Assembly: GCA_964460035.1 (NCBI GenBank)
Contig: CAYWPG010000004.1
Location: 1-64,000, forward strand
Length of the DNA stretch: 64,000 nt
DNA from: CAYWPG01 sp964460035
GTDB lineage: Bacteria; Pseudomonadota; Gammaproteobacteria; Nitrococcales; AK92
Reading direction: 5' to 3'
The notes below the pieces were generated by a model. The model saw nothing but the letters and a program-made list of their open reading frames with translations. It did no database searches and was not told the DNA's origin. Both the position numbers and the translations under genes were made by a program. This document shows, in pieces, positions 30,429 to 38,565 of the stretch (position 1 is its first letter; each line of letters opens with the position of its first letter).

Positions 30429-30920
30429 ATGAAGTCCAATCTGCTCAATGTTCGTAACGGCCTTGCCGTGCTTTTCCTCAGCGTGCTAGTGACCGCCTGC
30501 GGCGGTGGTGGCGGGGGCGGCGCGCCGTCCGATGGAGTTTCGCCAAGCCCCAACGTGCCTGGGCGCCCGGGCGGCGGCGATGACGGGCTGGGCGGCGGAA
30601 GGGACGGCGAGGACTATGCGGTACTCACCTGGCTCGCACCCAATAGCCGCACCGACGGTACCTGCTTGAAAGACCTCGAAGAGTACCGGATCAACCTGGG
30701 CAACTCGCCGGGCGTCTACGAGCAGGTGGTCTCGGTGCCGGCCAGCCAGCTGTCCTGTGTCGCCAGCGGCAAGCGCGACGCATGCGGCGAGATCAGCACC
30801 TGTACCTACACGGTCCGCGATCTGCCGTCTGCCTCTTGGTACTTCGCCGTCCAGGCAGTGGATTCTGTCGGCAACGTCAGCGATTACTCCAACGAAGCGA
30901 TCAAGACGATCACGCGTTGA
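30429..30920 (+). CDS. Lipoprotein with fibronectin type III-like domain
   Basis: A 163-residue predicted lipoprotein. The signal peptide ends in lipobox LVTAC (lipidated cysteine near residue 24), followed at once by seven glycines and a glycine/proline-rich spacer to about residue 60. Residues 63-160 look like a single fibronectin type III-like beta sandwich (AVLTWLAPNSRTDGT, YFAVQAVDSVGNVSDYSNE), with four cysteines that could form two disulfides. Function unknown; surface or periplasmic display is inferred. Confidence 0.8.
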   Translation: MKSNLLNVRNGLAVLFLSVLVTACGGGGGGGAPSDGVSPSPNVPGRPGGGDDGLGGGRDGEDYAVLTWLAPNSRTDGTCLKDLEEYRINLGNSPGVYEQVVSVPASQLSCVASGKRDACGEISTCTYTVRDLPSASWYFAVQAVDSVGNVSDYSNEAIKTITR

Positions 30921-30947
30921 CGGCTGGTCGTGCCGCGGCGGGGCGCA

Positions 30948-31199
30948 TCAACCCCCGGCCGCGGCCAGCGGCATGAACCTGTGGATGTGGTCGAGCCGGA
31001 TCTCCAGCTCGTCGCCGCACAAGTTCAAGGCAAACAGGTACTCCGCATGCTCTCGCGTACGCAGATCCAGCGGACGCAGCGACTGCAGACGGCGACGCTC
31101 TCCCGGTACCGCCCAAGCTACGCGCAACCACGCCTGTTGAAGAATGGCGCGTTCGAGTTCGGCATATTGCCGACAGGATATGGGCCTATAGTCATTCAT
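30948..31199 (-). CDS. rof: Rof-like Rho-binding antiterminator (YaeO family)
   Basis: An 83-residue protein resembling E. coli Rof/YaeO. It starts MNDYRPISCRQYAELE, aligning with the MNDxYxPIxCxxYDxLE family pattern, and has the EHAEYLFAL and LEIRLDHIHRF strands. Rof binds the primary RNA site of Rho and lowers termination. No strong ribosome binding site is seen before the ATG at 31199, so translation may be weak. It lies downstream of hemW on the same strand and may be in that transcript. Confidence 0.8.
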   Translation of the reverse strand: MNDYRPISCRQYAELERAILQQAWLRVAWAVPGERRRLQSLRPLDLRTREHAEYLFALNLCGDELEIRLDHIHRFMPLAAAGG

Positions 31200-31250
31200 G
31201 TTTTTCAGTTTAGCAGCCCATACGGAAAATCAACTTGCTGCGGCGGGAAG

Positions 31251-32387
31251 TCAGTCCGGCACGAACAGCTCCAGCAGGTGATTGAGATACCGGCGGCCCA
31301 TGGCTGTGGGCCGAACGCTCTCGCCGCGTCGCTCCAATAGGCCCTGTTCGCAGGCACGCGCGACCGCCGGTTCGAACTGACTCCAGGGCAGTCCCGTACG
31401 TGCTTCGCACAGGGCGATACTGAAGCCTTCGTTCAGCCGCAGCGCGTTCATCATGAACTCCAGTACCAGGTCGGACGGTGCAAGGAGCCGCTCGGCCTCG
31501 ACCGCGGCAGGGTTGTCCATATAACGCCGCGGGTGGCGCAGTTTGGCGTAACGCCGCACGCCGCCGTGGTCGCTTACCTTGGCATGCGCGCCGGCGCCTA
31601 TGGCCAGATAGTCCCCGAACAGCCAGTAGTTGAGGTTGTGCCGGCAGCGGCGCCCGGGCTGAGCATAGGCGGATACTTCGTATTGTTCGTAGCCGTGCCG
31701 TGCCAGCAGCTCCTGCCCGGCAAGCTGCATCTCGAAGATGCTGTCATCGTCGGGCAAGCGCGGTGGACGGGCATGAAACAGCGTGTTGGGTTCCAGCGTG
31801 AGCTGGTAGTAGCTGATATGGCTGGGCCCGAGTTCGATGGCCTGCTCCAGGTCGGCCCTTGCGGCCTCGATGCTCTGGCCAGGGAGCCCGAACATCAGAT
31901 CGAGGTTGAAATTGTCGAATCCGGCCGCGCGAGCGGCCCCGGCTGCGGCACGGGCCTCGTTGCGGCCGTGGATGCGCCCCAGCTTCTGCAGCTGCTCGGG
32001 AGCGAAGCTTTGGATGCCGATAGACAGGCGGTTGACGCCGGCAGCGCGGAAGCCTGCGAACAGGCTTTGGTCGACGGTGCCCGGATTGGCTTCGAGCGTG
32101 ATCTCCGCATCCGCGTCGATGGCAAGGCGCTGCCGCAGCCCCTTGAGCAGGCGCTCGATCTGCGCTGGCGGAAACAGACTGGGAGTGCCGCCGCCGAGGA
32201 AGATGCTGGAGACGCTGCGCCGGCCGGCCCGCTTGGCCTCCTGCTCGGCGTCCGCCAGTAACGCATCCACGTAGTCCGCCGCTGGCAGCTCCCCTCTGAG
32301 CGCATGCGAGTTGAAGTCGCAATACGGGCACTTCCGAATGCACCAAGGCAGATGAATGTACAGCGACAGTGGCGGTGCAACGCTCAT
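31251..32387 (-). CDS. hemW: Radical SAM heme chaperone HemW
   Basis: A 378-residue protein of the coproporphyrinogen III oxidase-like group, now known as the heme chaperone HemW. The cluster motif is C16-x3-C20-x2-C23-D-F; the extra cysteine of true HemN enzymes is absent, which favours the chaperone assignment. Other conserved segments are GGGTPSLF, EANPGT and GIQSF. Its ATG overlaps the rdgB stop by four bases, so the two are cotranslated. Confidence 0.95.
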   Translation of the reverse strand: MSVAPPLSLYIHLPWCIRKCPYCDFNSHALRGELPAADYVDALLADAEQEAKRAGRRSVSSIFLGGGTPSLFPPAQIERLLKGLRQRLAIDADAEITLEANPGTVDQSLFAGFRAAGVNRLSIGIQSFAPEQLQKLGRIHGRNEARAAAGAARAAGFDNFNLDLMFGLPGQSIEAARADLEQAIELGPSHISYYQLTLEPNTLFHARPPRLPDDDSIFEMQLAGQELLARHGYEQYEVSAYAQPGRRCRHNLNYWLFGDYLAIGAGAHAKVSDHGGVRRYAKLRHPRRYMDNPAAVEAERLLAPSDLVLEFMMNALRLNEGFSIALCEARTGLPWSQFEPAVARACEQGLLERRGESVRPTAMGRRYLNHLLELFVPD

Positions 32388-32986
32388 CGATCGTCCATGG
32401 CGCGCAGCCGCGCCAGCAGTTCCCGTACCGCAATGCCCCGATGGCTGAGCCGGTTCTTCTCTGCTGGCGGCAGCTCTGCCGCGCTCAGGCCCAGGTCGGG
32501 AACAAGAAACAGCGGATCGTAACCAAAGCCTTGCTCGCCCCGCGGAGCGTCCAGAATCAGACCTTCCCAGCGGCCTTCGCAGATGATCGGGGTAGGATCG
32601 TCGGCGTGGCGCAGGTATACCAGCGCGCAGATGAACCGCGCGCTGCGCCTTGCGGCGGGAACGTCGGCCAGTTCGCGCAACAGACGGGCATTGTTCTCGG
32701 CATCGCTGGCGTCGGTGCCCGCATAGCGCGCCGAATAAATGCCCGGCGCACCGCCCAAGGCGTCCACCGCGAGTCCAGAGTCGTCGGCGATCGCAGGCAG
32801 GCCGGTATGACGGCAGGCATGGCGCGCCTTGAGGATGGCGTTCTCGACGAAGGTCAGTCCTGTTTCCTCGACCGCGGGAACGCCATAGCGCGATTGCGGC
32901 TGCAGCTCTATGTCCAGCCCTGCCATCATGGCCGCGAGCTCTGCCACTTTCCCTTGGTTGTTGCTAGCGAATACTACGGTGCGCAC
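32384..32986 (-). CDS. rdgB: XTP/dITP diphosphatase RdgB
   Basis: A house-cleaning pyrophosphatase that hydrolyses dITP and XTP to monophosphates. The chosen GTG at 32986 has GAGGAG 6 bases upstream and gives a 200-residue protein starting VRTVVFASNNQGKVAE, the usual N-terminus with the SNNxxK triphosphate-binding motif. Also seen are ADDSGLAVDAL, PGIYSARYAG and GFGYDPLF. It begins 10 bases after rph and overlaps hemW, forming rph-rdgB-hemW. Confidence 0.96.
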   Translation of the reverse strand: MRTVVFASNNQGKVAELAAMMAGLDIELQPQSRYGVPAVEETGLTFVENAILKARHACRHTGLPAIADDSGLAVDALGGAPGIYSARYAGTDASDAENNARLLRELADVPAARRSARFICALVYLRHADDPTPIICEGRWEGLILDAPRGEQGFGYDPLFLVPDLGLSAAELPPAEKNRLSHRGIAVRELLARLRAMDDR

Positions 32987-32996
32987 TTGCGGCTCC

Positions 32997-33716
32997 TCAG
33001 TCCTCGGCCAATGCGGCATTCTGCGCTTCCATCAGCTCGGCGATGCCCTTGGCTGCGAGCGCGGTCATTTGATTCAGCTCTTCGGGGCGGAAGGCATGCC
33101 CTTCCGCCGTGCCCTGAAGCTCGATGAATCCGCCCGCTTCGTTCATTACCACGTTCATGTCCGTCTCGGCCTCCGAGTCCTCCGCATAGTCGAGGTCGAG
33201 TACCGGCTGACCGCGGTAAATGCCTACCGAGACGGCGGCAACCTGACCAAACAGGGGCTGAGTGCGCAGTACGCCGCGCCGGCGCAGGTTGGCTATGGCG
33301 TCTGCCAGCGCGACATAAGCGCCGGTGATGGCAGCGGTGCGGGTGCCGCCGTCGGCCTGCAATACATCGCAATCGAGAATGATACGCCGCTCGCCCAGTG
33401 CTTCCAGATCGACTGCCGCACGCAGCGCACGGCCGATCAGGCGCTGAATTTCCTGGGTACGGCCTTGCTGACGCCCGCGCACCGCCTCGCGCTCGTTGCG
33501 GGTATGCGTGGCGCGCGGCAGCATGCCGTACTCGGCGGTTACCCAGCCTTGCCCGCTGCCTCGCAACCAGGGCGGTACTCGCTCTTCCACGGTCGCGTTG
33601 CACAGCACGCGCGTCTGTCCGCACTCGATCAGTACGGAGCCTTCGGCGTGCTTGGTGAAACCACGGGTGATGCGAACGGGTCTGAGCTCATCCGGGCGGC
33701 GGCCACTGGGTCGCAT
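32997..33716 (-). CDS. rph: Ribonuclease PH
   Basis: A phosphorolytic 3'-to-5' exoribonuclease that trims tRNA 3' ends. The 239-residue protein begins MRPSGRRPDELRPVRI, with GAGGAT about 8 bases upstream of the ATG at 33716. Motifs are GWVTAEYGMLPRAT and CDVLQADGGTRTAAITGA with the phosphate-binding and catalytic residues. It heads rph-rdgB-hemW and is divergent from yicC, the common proteobacterial arrangement. Confidence 0.97.
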   Translation of the reverse strand: MRPSGRRPDELRPVRITRGFTKHAEGSVLIECGQTRVLCNATVEERVPPWLRGSGQGWVTAEYGMLPRATHTRNEREAVRGRQQGRTQEIQRLIGRALRAAVDLEALGERRIILDCDVLQADGGTRTAAITGAYVALADAIANLRRRGVLRTQPLFGQVAAVSVGIYRGQPVLDLDYAEDSEAETDMNVVMNEAGGFIELQGTAEGHAFRPEELNQMTALAAKGIAELMEAQNAALAED

Positions 33717-33924
33717 GGGGCGGATCCTCGTTACTGCTTTGGGGGCGCCAAGCCTAGCACATAGAGCCTGTTCCGGTAGATTGCGTATCTCGCATCCGGC
33801 CCATTGCCGCCCTTGGAATCGAGCTGCGCGCGGCGCTTTCTGTTCGGCACGCCGGTGGGAGCGGTTTTTTCCACCCCACATTATGCGTAAGATTCCCGCA
33901 CTAACCAGCGGCGAGGGAAGTCAG

Positions 33925-34791
33925 ATGATACGGAGCATGACGGCGTTCGAACGCCAGGAGCAGCAGGGCGACTGGGGTAAGCTGACCTGGGAGCTGCGCT
34001 CCGTGAATCATCGTTATCTGGACATTTATCCGCGACTGCCCGACGAGCTGCGGCAGATCGAGCCGGCGGTGCGCGAGCGTCTCTCCGCCCGCCTCTCCCG
34101 CGGCAAGATCGAATGCAGCTTGCGTTTTCGCGCCGTGGCCGGCTTCAGCACGGATGTCGAGCTTAATTGGCCATACGTGGAGAAGCTGTTGGAAGCGGGC
34201 AACGCGTTGGCGCAGCGGATTGGCACCACCGTGCCGCTCAACCCGCTTGAGCTGATGCGCATGCCCGGCGTGCTCAAGGAAATCGAGCAGGATCTGGAGC
34301 CGGTTGCCCAAGCAGCGCTGGCATTGTTGGACAAAACACTGGACGGTTTTATCGCGGCGCGCGAACGTGAGGGCGGCAGGCTTGCCGAAATCGTGCGCGA
34401 GCGTGCGCGCCGGGTCGCCGAGCTCACCGAACAGGTGCGGGCGCGCCGCGTGCAAGTGAATGCCGCGGTGCGCGAGAAGCTGCGCAGCCGTTTGCAGGAT
34501 TTGCAGGTAACCGCCGAGCCCGGGCGGCTCGAACAGGAAATGGCGATCATTGCCCAGCGCATGGATGTGGACGAGGAGCTGGATCGGCTGGCCACCCACA
34601 TCGCCGAGGTCGAACGCGTGCTGACACGGCGGGATCCGGTGGGGCGCAGGCTGGACTTCCTCATGCAGGAGCTCAATCGCGAGGCGAATACGCTGTCGTC
34701 CAAGGCGGCCGACAGCGAAACGACCCAGGCGGCGGTAGAGATGAAGGTGCTGATCGAGCAAATGCGCGAGCAGATCCAGAATATCGAGTAG
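33925..34791 (+). CDS. yicC: YicC family endoribonuclease
   Basis: A 288-residue protein starting MIRSMTAFER, with GAGGGAAG about 5 bases before the ATG at 33925. It has the YicC N-terminal domain (ELRSVNHRYLDIYPRLP) and C-terminal DUF1732 domain ending in LNREANTLSSKAAD and VLIEQMREQIQN. YicC is a hexameric endoribonuclease reported to act on small RNAs. It is divergent from rph and 21 bases before gmk. Confidence 0.93.
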   Translation: MIRSMTAFERQEQQGDWGKLTWELRSVNHRYLDIYPRLPDELRQIEPAVRERLSARLSRGKIECSLRFRAVAGFSTDVELNWPYVEKLLEAGNALAQRIGTTVPLNPLELMRMPGVLKEIEQDLEPVAQAALALLDKTLDGFIAAREREGGRLAEIVRERARRVAELTEQVRARRVQVNAAVREKLRSRLQDLQVTAEPGRLEQEMAIIAQRMDVDEELDRLATHIAEVERVLTRRDPVGRRLDFLMQELNREANTLSSKAADSETTQAAVEMKVLIEQMREQIQNIE

Positions 34792-34812
34792 ACCGCCTGG
34801 CGGACACCGTAT

Positions 34813-35424
34813 ATGAGTGGAACTCTCTACATCATTTCCGCACCCTCCGGCGCCGGCAAGACCAGTCTGGTGTCGGCGCTGCTGGAAAGTACCGAGCAGT
34901 TGGCCGTGTCGGTTTCGCATACCACGCGCGCGCCCAGGCCGGGAGAAATCGACGGGGTGCACTACTGGTTCGTTGACCCCGCTGCCTTCGAGAGGATGGT
35001 CGCTGCCGAAGCGTTTCTGGAACACGCCTGCGTGTTCGGAAACTTTTATGGCACTTCCCGTGTTGCGGTAGAAGAGAAGTTGGCGGCCGGTCAGGACGTG
35101 ATTCTGGAAATCGACTGGCAGGGCGCGAGGCAGGTTCGAGACGCCATGCCGGATTGCGTCTCGATCTTCATATTGCCGCCATCGCGCGCGGCGCTGGAAG
35201 CGCGGCTGCGTGGCCGCGGGCAGGACAGCGACGACGTCATCGCCAGCCGCATGCTCGAGGCGGTGAGCGAGATGTCGCACTATCGAGAGTATGACTATCT
35301 GGTCGTCAATGACGACTTTGAGCACGCTTTGGCGGATCTGAAGGCCATTATTCGTGCCCGGCGCTTGCGCTGCGGCGCACAATCCCAAAGAATGAAAGAA
35401 GTGCTCCGCGAGCTGCTGGCGTAA
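34813..35424 (+). CDS. gmk: Guanylate kinase Gmk
   Basis: Phosphorylates GMP to GDP. The 203-residue protein has the P-loop SAPSGAGKTS (about 9-18), the GMP-binding SHTTRAPRPGEIDGVHY and FLEHACVFGNFYG segments, and EIDWQGARQVR. It sits in the conserved run yicC-gmk-rpoZ-spoT, which joins guanine nucleotide synthesis with ppGpp metabolism. Confidence 0.97.
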   Translation: MSGTLYIISAPSGAGKTSLVSALLESTEQLAVSVSHTTRAPRPGEIDGVHYWFVDPAAFERMVAAEAFLEHACVFGNFYGTSRVAVEEKLAAGQDVILEIDWQGARQVRDAMPDCVSIFILPPSRAALEARLRGRGQDSDDVIASRMLEAVSEMSHYREYDYLVVNDDFEHALADLKAIIRARRLRCGAQSQRMKEVLRELLA

Positions 35425-35466
35425 ACAGCCTCTGAGGGCATGGCGCCTCAGTGCGCCGCAGCAGCC

Positions 35467-35496
35467 TTTCCCGAGAGGTTGTCAAAGCGTTATATT
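35467..35496 (+). promoter_or_regulatory. Possible promoter for rpoZ-spoT
   Basis: TATATT (35491-35496) is a good -10 hexamer; TTTCCC at 35467-35472 is a weak -35 with an 18-base spacer. It would start transcription about 40 bases before the rpoZ ATG. Readthrough from gmk is also possible. Confidence 0.35.
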
Positions 35497-35541
35497 TTCC
35501 TTCTTAACTAAAGATCTGATTGATTCGATGGAGACCCTGCG

Positions 35542-35814
35542 ATGGCTCGAGTGACGGTGGAAGATTGCTTGGACAAGGTGGCAAATCGCTTCGAGCTGGT
35601 GTTGGTGGCCTCCAAGCGGGCTCGGCAGATCGCCAACGGCGCACAGCCGTTCGTCCCACTGGAGAATGACAAACCTACGGTGGTGGCTCTGCGCGAGATT
35701 GCCGAGGGTTATGTAACGCGCGCCATTCTGACGACGGATGAAACCCGATCGGAGCTGCGCGAGCCCCAGGACGGCGCCAGCGACGGCAGCGAGCAAGAGG
35801 CGGGCAATAACTGA
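35542..35814 (+). CDS. rpoZ: RNA polymerase omega subunit
   Basis: A 90-residue omega subunit that helps fold the beta-prime subunit and forms part of ppGpp site 1. It begins MARVTVEDCLDKVANRFELVL and has the conserved KPTVVALREIAEGYV helix. The last ~20 residues are acidic and glutamine-rich. The gene lies 24 bases before spoT, the usual pairing. Confidence 0.97.
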   Translation: MARVTVEDCLDKVANRFELVLVASKRARQIANGAQPFVPLENDKPTVVALREIAEGYVTRAILTTDETRSELREPQDGASDGSEQEAGNN

Positions 35815-35838
35815 CCGGGTGTGGCCGATAGGAGAGCT

Positions 35839-38007
35839 ATGGGGTATAGCGACCCCTTGTTGCCCGAAGAAGTCGGCAGCGACGATCCTAGCCGCAAGAT
35901 CAGCGACCTGTGCGCGCTGCTGGCGGACTATTTGGAGCCGAAGCAGGTACAACTCGTCTACGAAGCGTACCGCTTCGGCGCCGAGGCTCATGCGGGTCAG
36001 CGCCGCCTCTCCGGCGAGCCCTACATCACGCATCCGTTGGCGGTGGCCAGAATCCTGGCCGAGATGCGCATGGACCACCAGAGCATCATCGCCGCCATTC
36101 TTCATGACGTTATCGAGGATACCCCCACCGCCAAGGATCATGTCGCGGTCGCGTTCGGCGAGGAAGTCGCGGAACTGGTAGACGGCGTCAGCAAGCTGAC
36201 CCAGATCGACTTCAAGAGCAAGGCCGAAGCCCAGGCGGAGAACTTCCGCAAGATGGTGCTGGCGATGTCGCGCGATATCCGCGTCATCCTCATCAAGCTG
36301 GCGGACCGTCTGCACAATATGCGGACCATCTGGGTGATGCCGCCGCACAAGCGTCATCGCATCGCCCGCGAGACGCTGGAAATCTACGCCCCCATCGCCC
36401 AGCGGCTAGGCATCAACACCATGCGCGTGGAGCTGGAAGATCTGGGCTTTGCTGCGCTCTATCCCATGCGCTACCGGGTGCTCAAGGAGAAGATGCGGCG
36501 CCAGCGCGGGCATCGCAGCGAGATCATCGCGCAGGTTACCCAGGCGATCGAGCAGGGATTGGCGGAAGCCGGGCTGCAGGGCGTGGTGATTGGACGCGAG
36601 AAGCATCTCTGGAGCATTTACCAGAAGATGCGCGACAAGAACCACAACTTCAAAGATATATTCGACGTTTACGGCTTCCGCATCATCGTCGACAGCGTAG
36701 ACAGCTGTTACCGGGTGCTTGGCGTGCTCCACAGCCTGTACAAGCCCAAGCCTGGCCGGATCAAGGACTACATCGCCATTCCCAAGGTCAACGGCTATCA
36801 GTCCTTGCATACCAGCTTGCTGGGGCCGCGCCGCATGCGCATCGAAGTACAGGTGCGCACCGAGGAGATGGACAGGGTTGCCGAAGCGGGCATTGCCGCC
36901 CACTGGCTTTACAAGGACAACGAGTCGGTCCGCAACACCGCCCAGGCCCGTGCTCGCGAGTGGGTGAAAGGGCTGCTGGAGATGCAGCGCAGCGCGGGCG
37001 ACTCGCTGGAGTTCATCGAGAACGTCAAGATAGATCTCCAGCCCGACGAAATTTACGTCTTCACGCCCAAGGGCGGCATTCTCGAACTGCCCCGCGGCGC
37101 TACCGTCATCGATTTTGCCTATGCGGTCCACTCCGACATCGGCGATGGCTGCATAGCAGCGATGATAGACCACCGCCTGGCACCGCTGCGCACACCGCTG
37201 CAGACCGGTCAGACGGTAGAGATCATTACCGCGCCAGGCGCGCGCCCGAACCCCTCCTGGCTGGACTTCGTGGTGACCGCCAAGGCGCGGGCGGCGATCC
37301 GCCACTCGCTCAAGCGGCTCAAGGGCGAGGCTGCGATAGCCTTGGGCCGGCGCCTGGTAAGTCAGGCGCTGGAGTCGCTGTCGATACAGTTGTCCGACGT
37401 GCCCGAGGAACAGGTGCAACAGGCGCTGACGTCGCTGGGAGTGCCCACGCTGGATGCCCTGTTCGAGGAGGTGGGGCTGGGGCAGCGTATGCCGTGGCTG
37501 GTGGCGCAGCGGCTCTCCGGGATTACCGCCGAAGCCATGCATGGGGAGCAGGCAGCGCCCGGACAGCGGCTCACGATTCGCGGTACCGAGGGGGCCGTGG
37601 TGACCTTCGCGCGCTGTTGCAGGCCGATTCCGGGCGATCCGGTGGTAGGCTTCGCCAGCGCCGGCCGCGGCGTGGTCATCCATCACCGCGACTGCCGTAA
37701 CGTACGTGAGTTCCGAAACCATCCCGACAAGTGGGTGGATGTCCAGTGGGAAGCCGAGGTTCAGGGCGACTTCCCTGTGCTCATCGCCGTCGATGTAGTG
37801 AACCGGCGGGGTGTGCTGGCTGAGTTGGCAGCCACCATTGCGGAGATGGAGTCCAACATCGAAAGCGTTACGGTGGATGAAAAGGACGGCATGGTCACTA
37901 CCATCCGTTTCGTTCTCAGCGTCCGTAACCGTGTCCATCTAGCGCACATCCTGCGGCGGCTGCGTTTGCTCAGCAGCGTTACCCGCATCACTCGCCGTCG
38001 CGGCTGA
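35839..38007 (+). CDS. spoT: Bifunctional (p)ppGpp synthetase/hydrolase SpoT
   Basis: Makes and degrades ppGpp in the stringent response. The ATG at 35839 follows AGGAG; a GTG at 35821 precedes that site and is unlikely. The 722-residue protein has an intact hydrolase domain (H65, H89-D90, E93-D94), a synthetase domain with GRIKDYIAIPKVNGYQSLHT, a TGS domain (IYVFTPKGGILELPRGAT, about 405), a CCRPIPGD zinc-finger-like region near 592, and a C-terminal ACT domain. The intact HD site separates it from RelA. Confidence 0.97.
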   Translation: MGYSDPLLPEEVGSDDPSRKISDLCALLADYLEPKQVQLVYEAYRFGAEAHAGQRRLSGEPYITHPLAVARILAEMRMDHQSIIAAILHDVIEDTPTAKDHVAVAFGEEVAELVDGVSKLTQIDFKSKAEAQAENFRKMVLAMSRDIRVILIKLADRLHNMRTIWVMPPHKRHRIARETLEIYAPIAQRLGINTMRVELEDLGFAALYPMRYRVLKEKMRRQRGHRSEIIAQVTQAIEQGLAEAGLQGVVIGREKHLWSIYQKMRDKNHNFKDIFDVYGFRIIVDSVDSCYRVLGVLHSLYKPKPGRIKDYIAIPKVNGYQSLHTSLLGPRRMRIEVQVRTEEMDRVAEAGIAAHWLYKDNESVRNTAQARAREWVKGLLEMQRSAGDSLEFIENVKIDLQPDEIYVFTPKGGILELPRGATVIDFAYAVHSDIGDGCIAAMIDHRLAPLRTPLQTGQTVEIITAPGARPNPSWLDFVVTAKARAAIRHSLKRLKGEAAIALGRRLVSQALESLSIQLSDVPEEQVQQALTSLGVPTLDALFEEVGLGQRMPWLVAQRLSGITAEAMHGEQAAPGQRLTIRGTEGAVVTFARCCRPIPGDPVVGFASAGRGVVIHHRDCRNVREFRNHPDKWVDVQWEAEVQGDFPVLIAVDVVNRRGVLAELAATIAEMESNIESVTVDEKDGMVTTIRFVLSVRNRVHLAHILRRLRLLSSVTRITRRRG

Positions 38008-38166
38008 CAGCCAGATCCATAGATGCTCTATCCGACGCTTGCCTTGCGGCGGGCGTTCCGGTCCCCGCAAGGTCGGCCGCCCCCGTCGCGTTGCCCGGCG
38101 ATCCGCGCTAGGCTGTGCAGCCTGCGGCTGCTGTTGCCGCTGGCGAGAAACGACAAGGAGTACTTC

Positions 38167-38553
38167 ATGGCTCGTGAGATTATTCAGACCGACGGGGCGC
38201 CAAAGGCTATCGGCACATACTCGCAAGCGGTGCGTGTAGGCGACACCGTCTACCTGTCCGGCCAGATTCCGCTGGTCCCGGAGACCATGGAGCTGGTGGA
38301 AGGCGATATGGCGGCCCAGGTGCGGCGCGTGTTCGATAACCTGAAAGCGGTGTGCGAAGCTGCGGGCGGAAGCCTGGCGGATATCGTCAAGCTGAACATA
38401 TTCCTGACCGATTTGAGCCATTTCGCGTTAGTCAACGAGATCATGGCCGAGTATTTCCAGCCGCCCTACCCAGCTCGTGCCGCCATCGGAGTAGCCAGCT
38501 TGCCCAGAGGCGCTGCGGTGGAGATGGATGGCATTATGGTGCTTTCGGCCTGA
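38167..38553 (+). CDS. ridA: RidA family reactive enamine/imine deaminase
   Basis: A 128-residue trimeric enzyme that hydrolyses 2-aminoacrylate and related imines released by PLP enzymes. AAGGAG lies 6 bases before the ATG at 38167. Conserved features are GPIGTYSQAV-type sequence (here APKAIGTYSQAVRVG), YLSGQIPL, the catalytic arginine in PARAAIGV and the final EMDGIMVL. It lies between spoT and recG, a common order. Confidence 0.95.
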   Translation: MAREIIQTDGAPKAIGTYSQAVRVGDTVYLSGQIPLVPETMELVEGDMAAQVRRVFDNLKAVCEAAGGSLADIVKLNIFLTDLSHFALVNEIMAEYFQPPYPARAAIGVASLPRGAAVEMDGIMVLSA

Positions 38554-38565
38554 GCGAGCGCAGCC

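Noticed and set aside
33901..35388. Minus-strand open frame of 495 codons opposite yicC and gmk
   Set aside because: It spans two well-supported genes on the other strand and shows no domain.
36406..37938. Minus-strand open frame of 510 codons opposite spoT
   Set aside because: Antisense shadow; the plus-strand SpoT domains account for the sequence.
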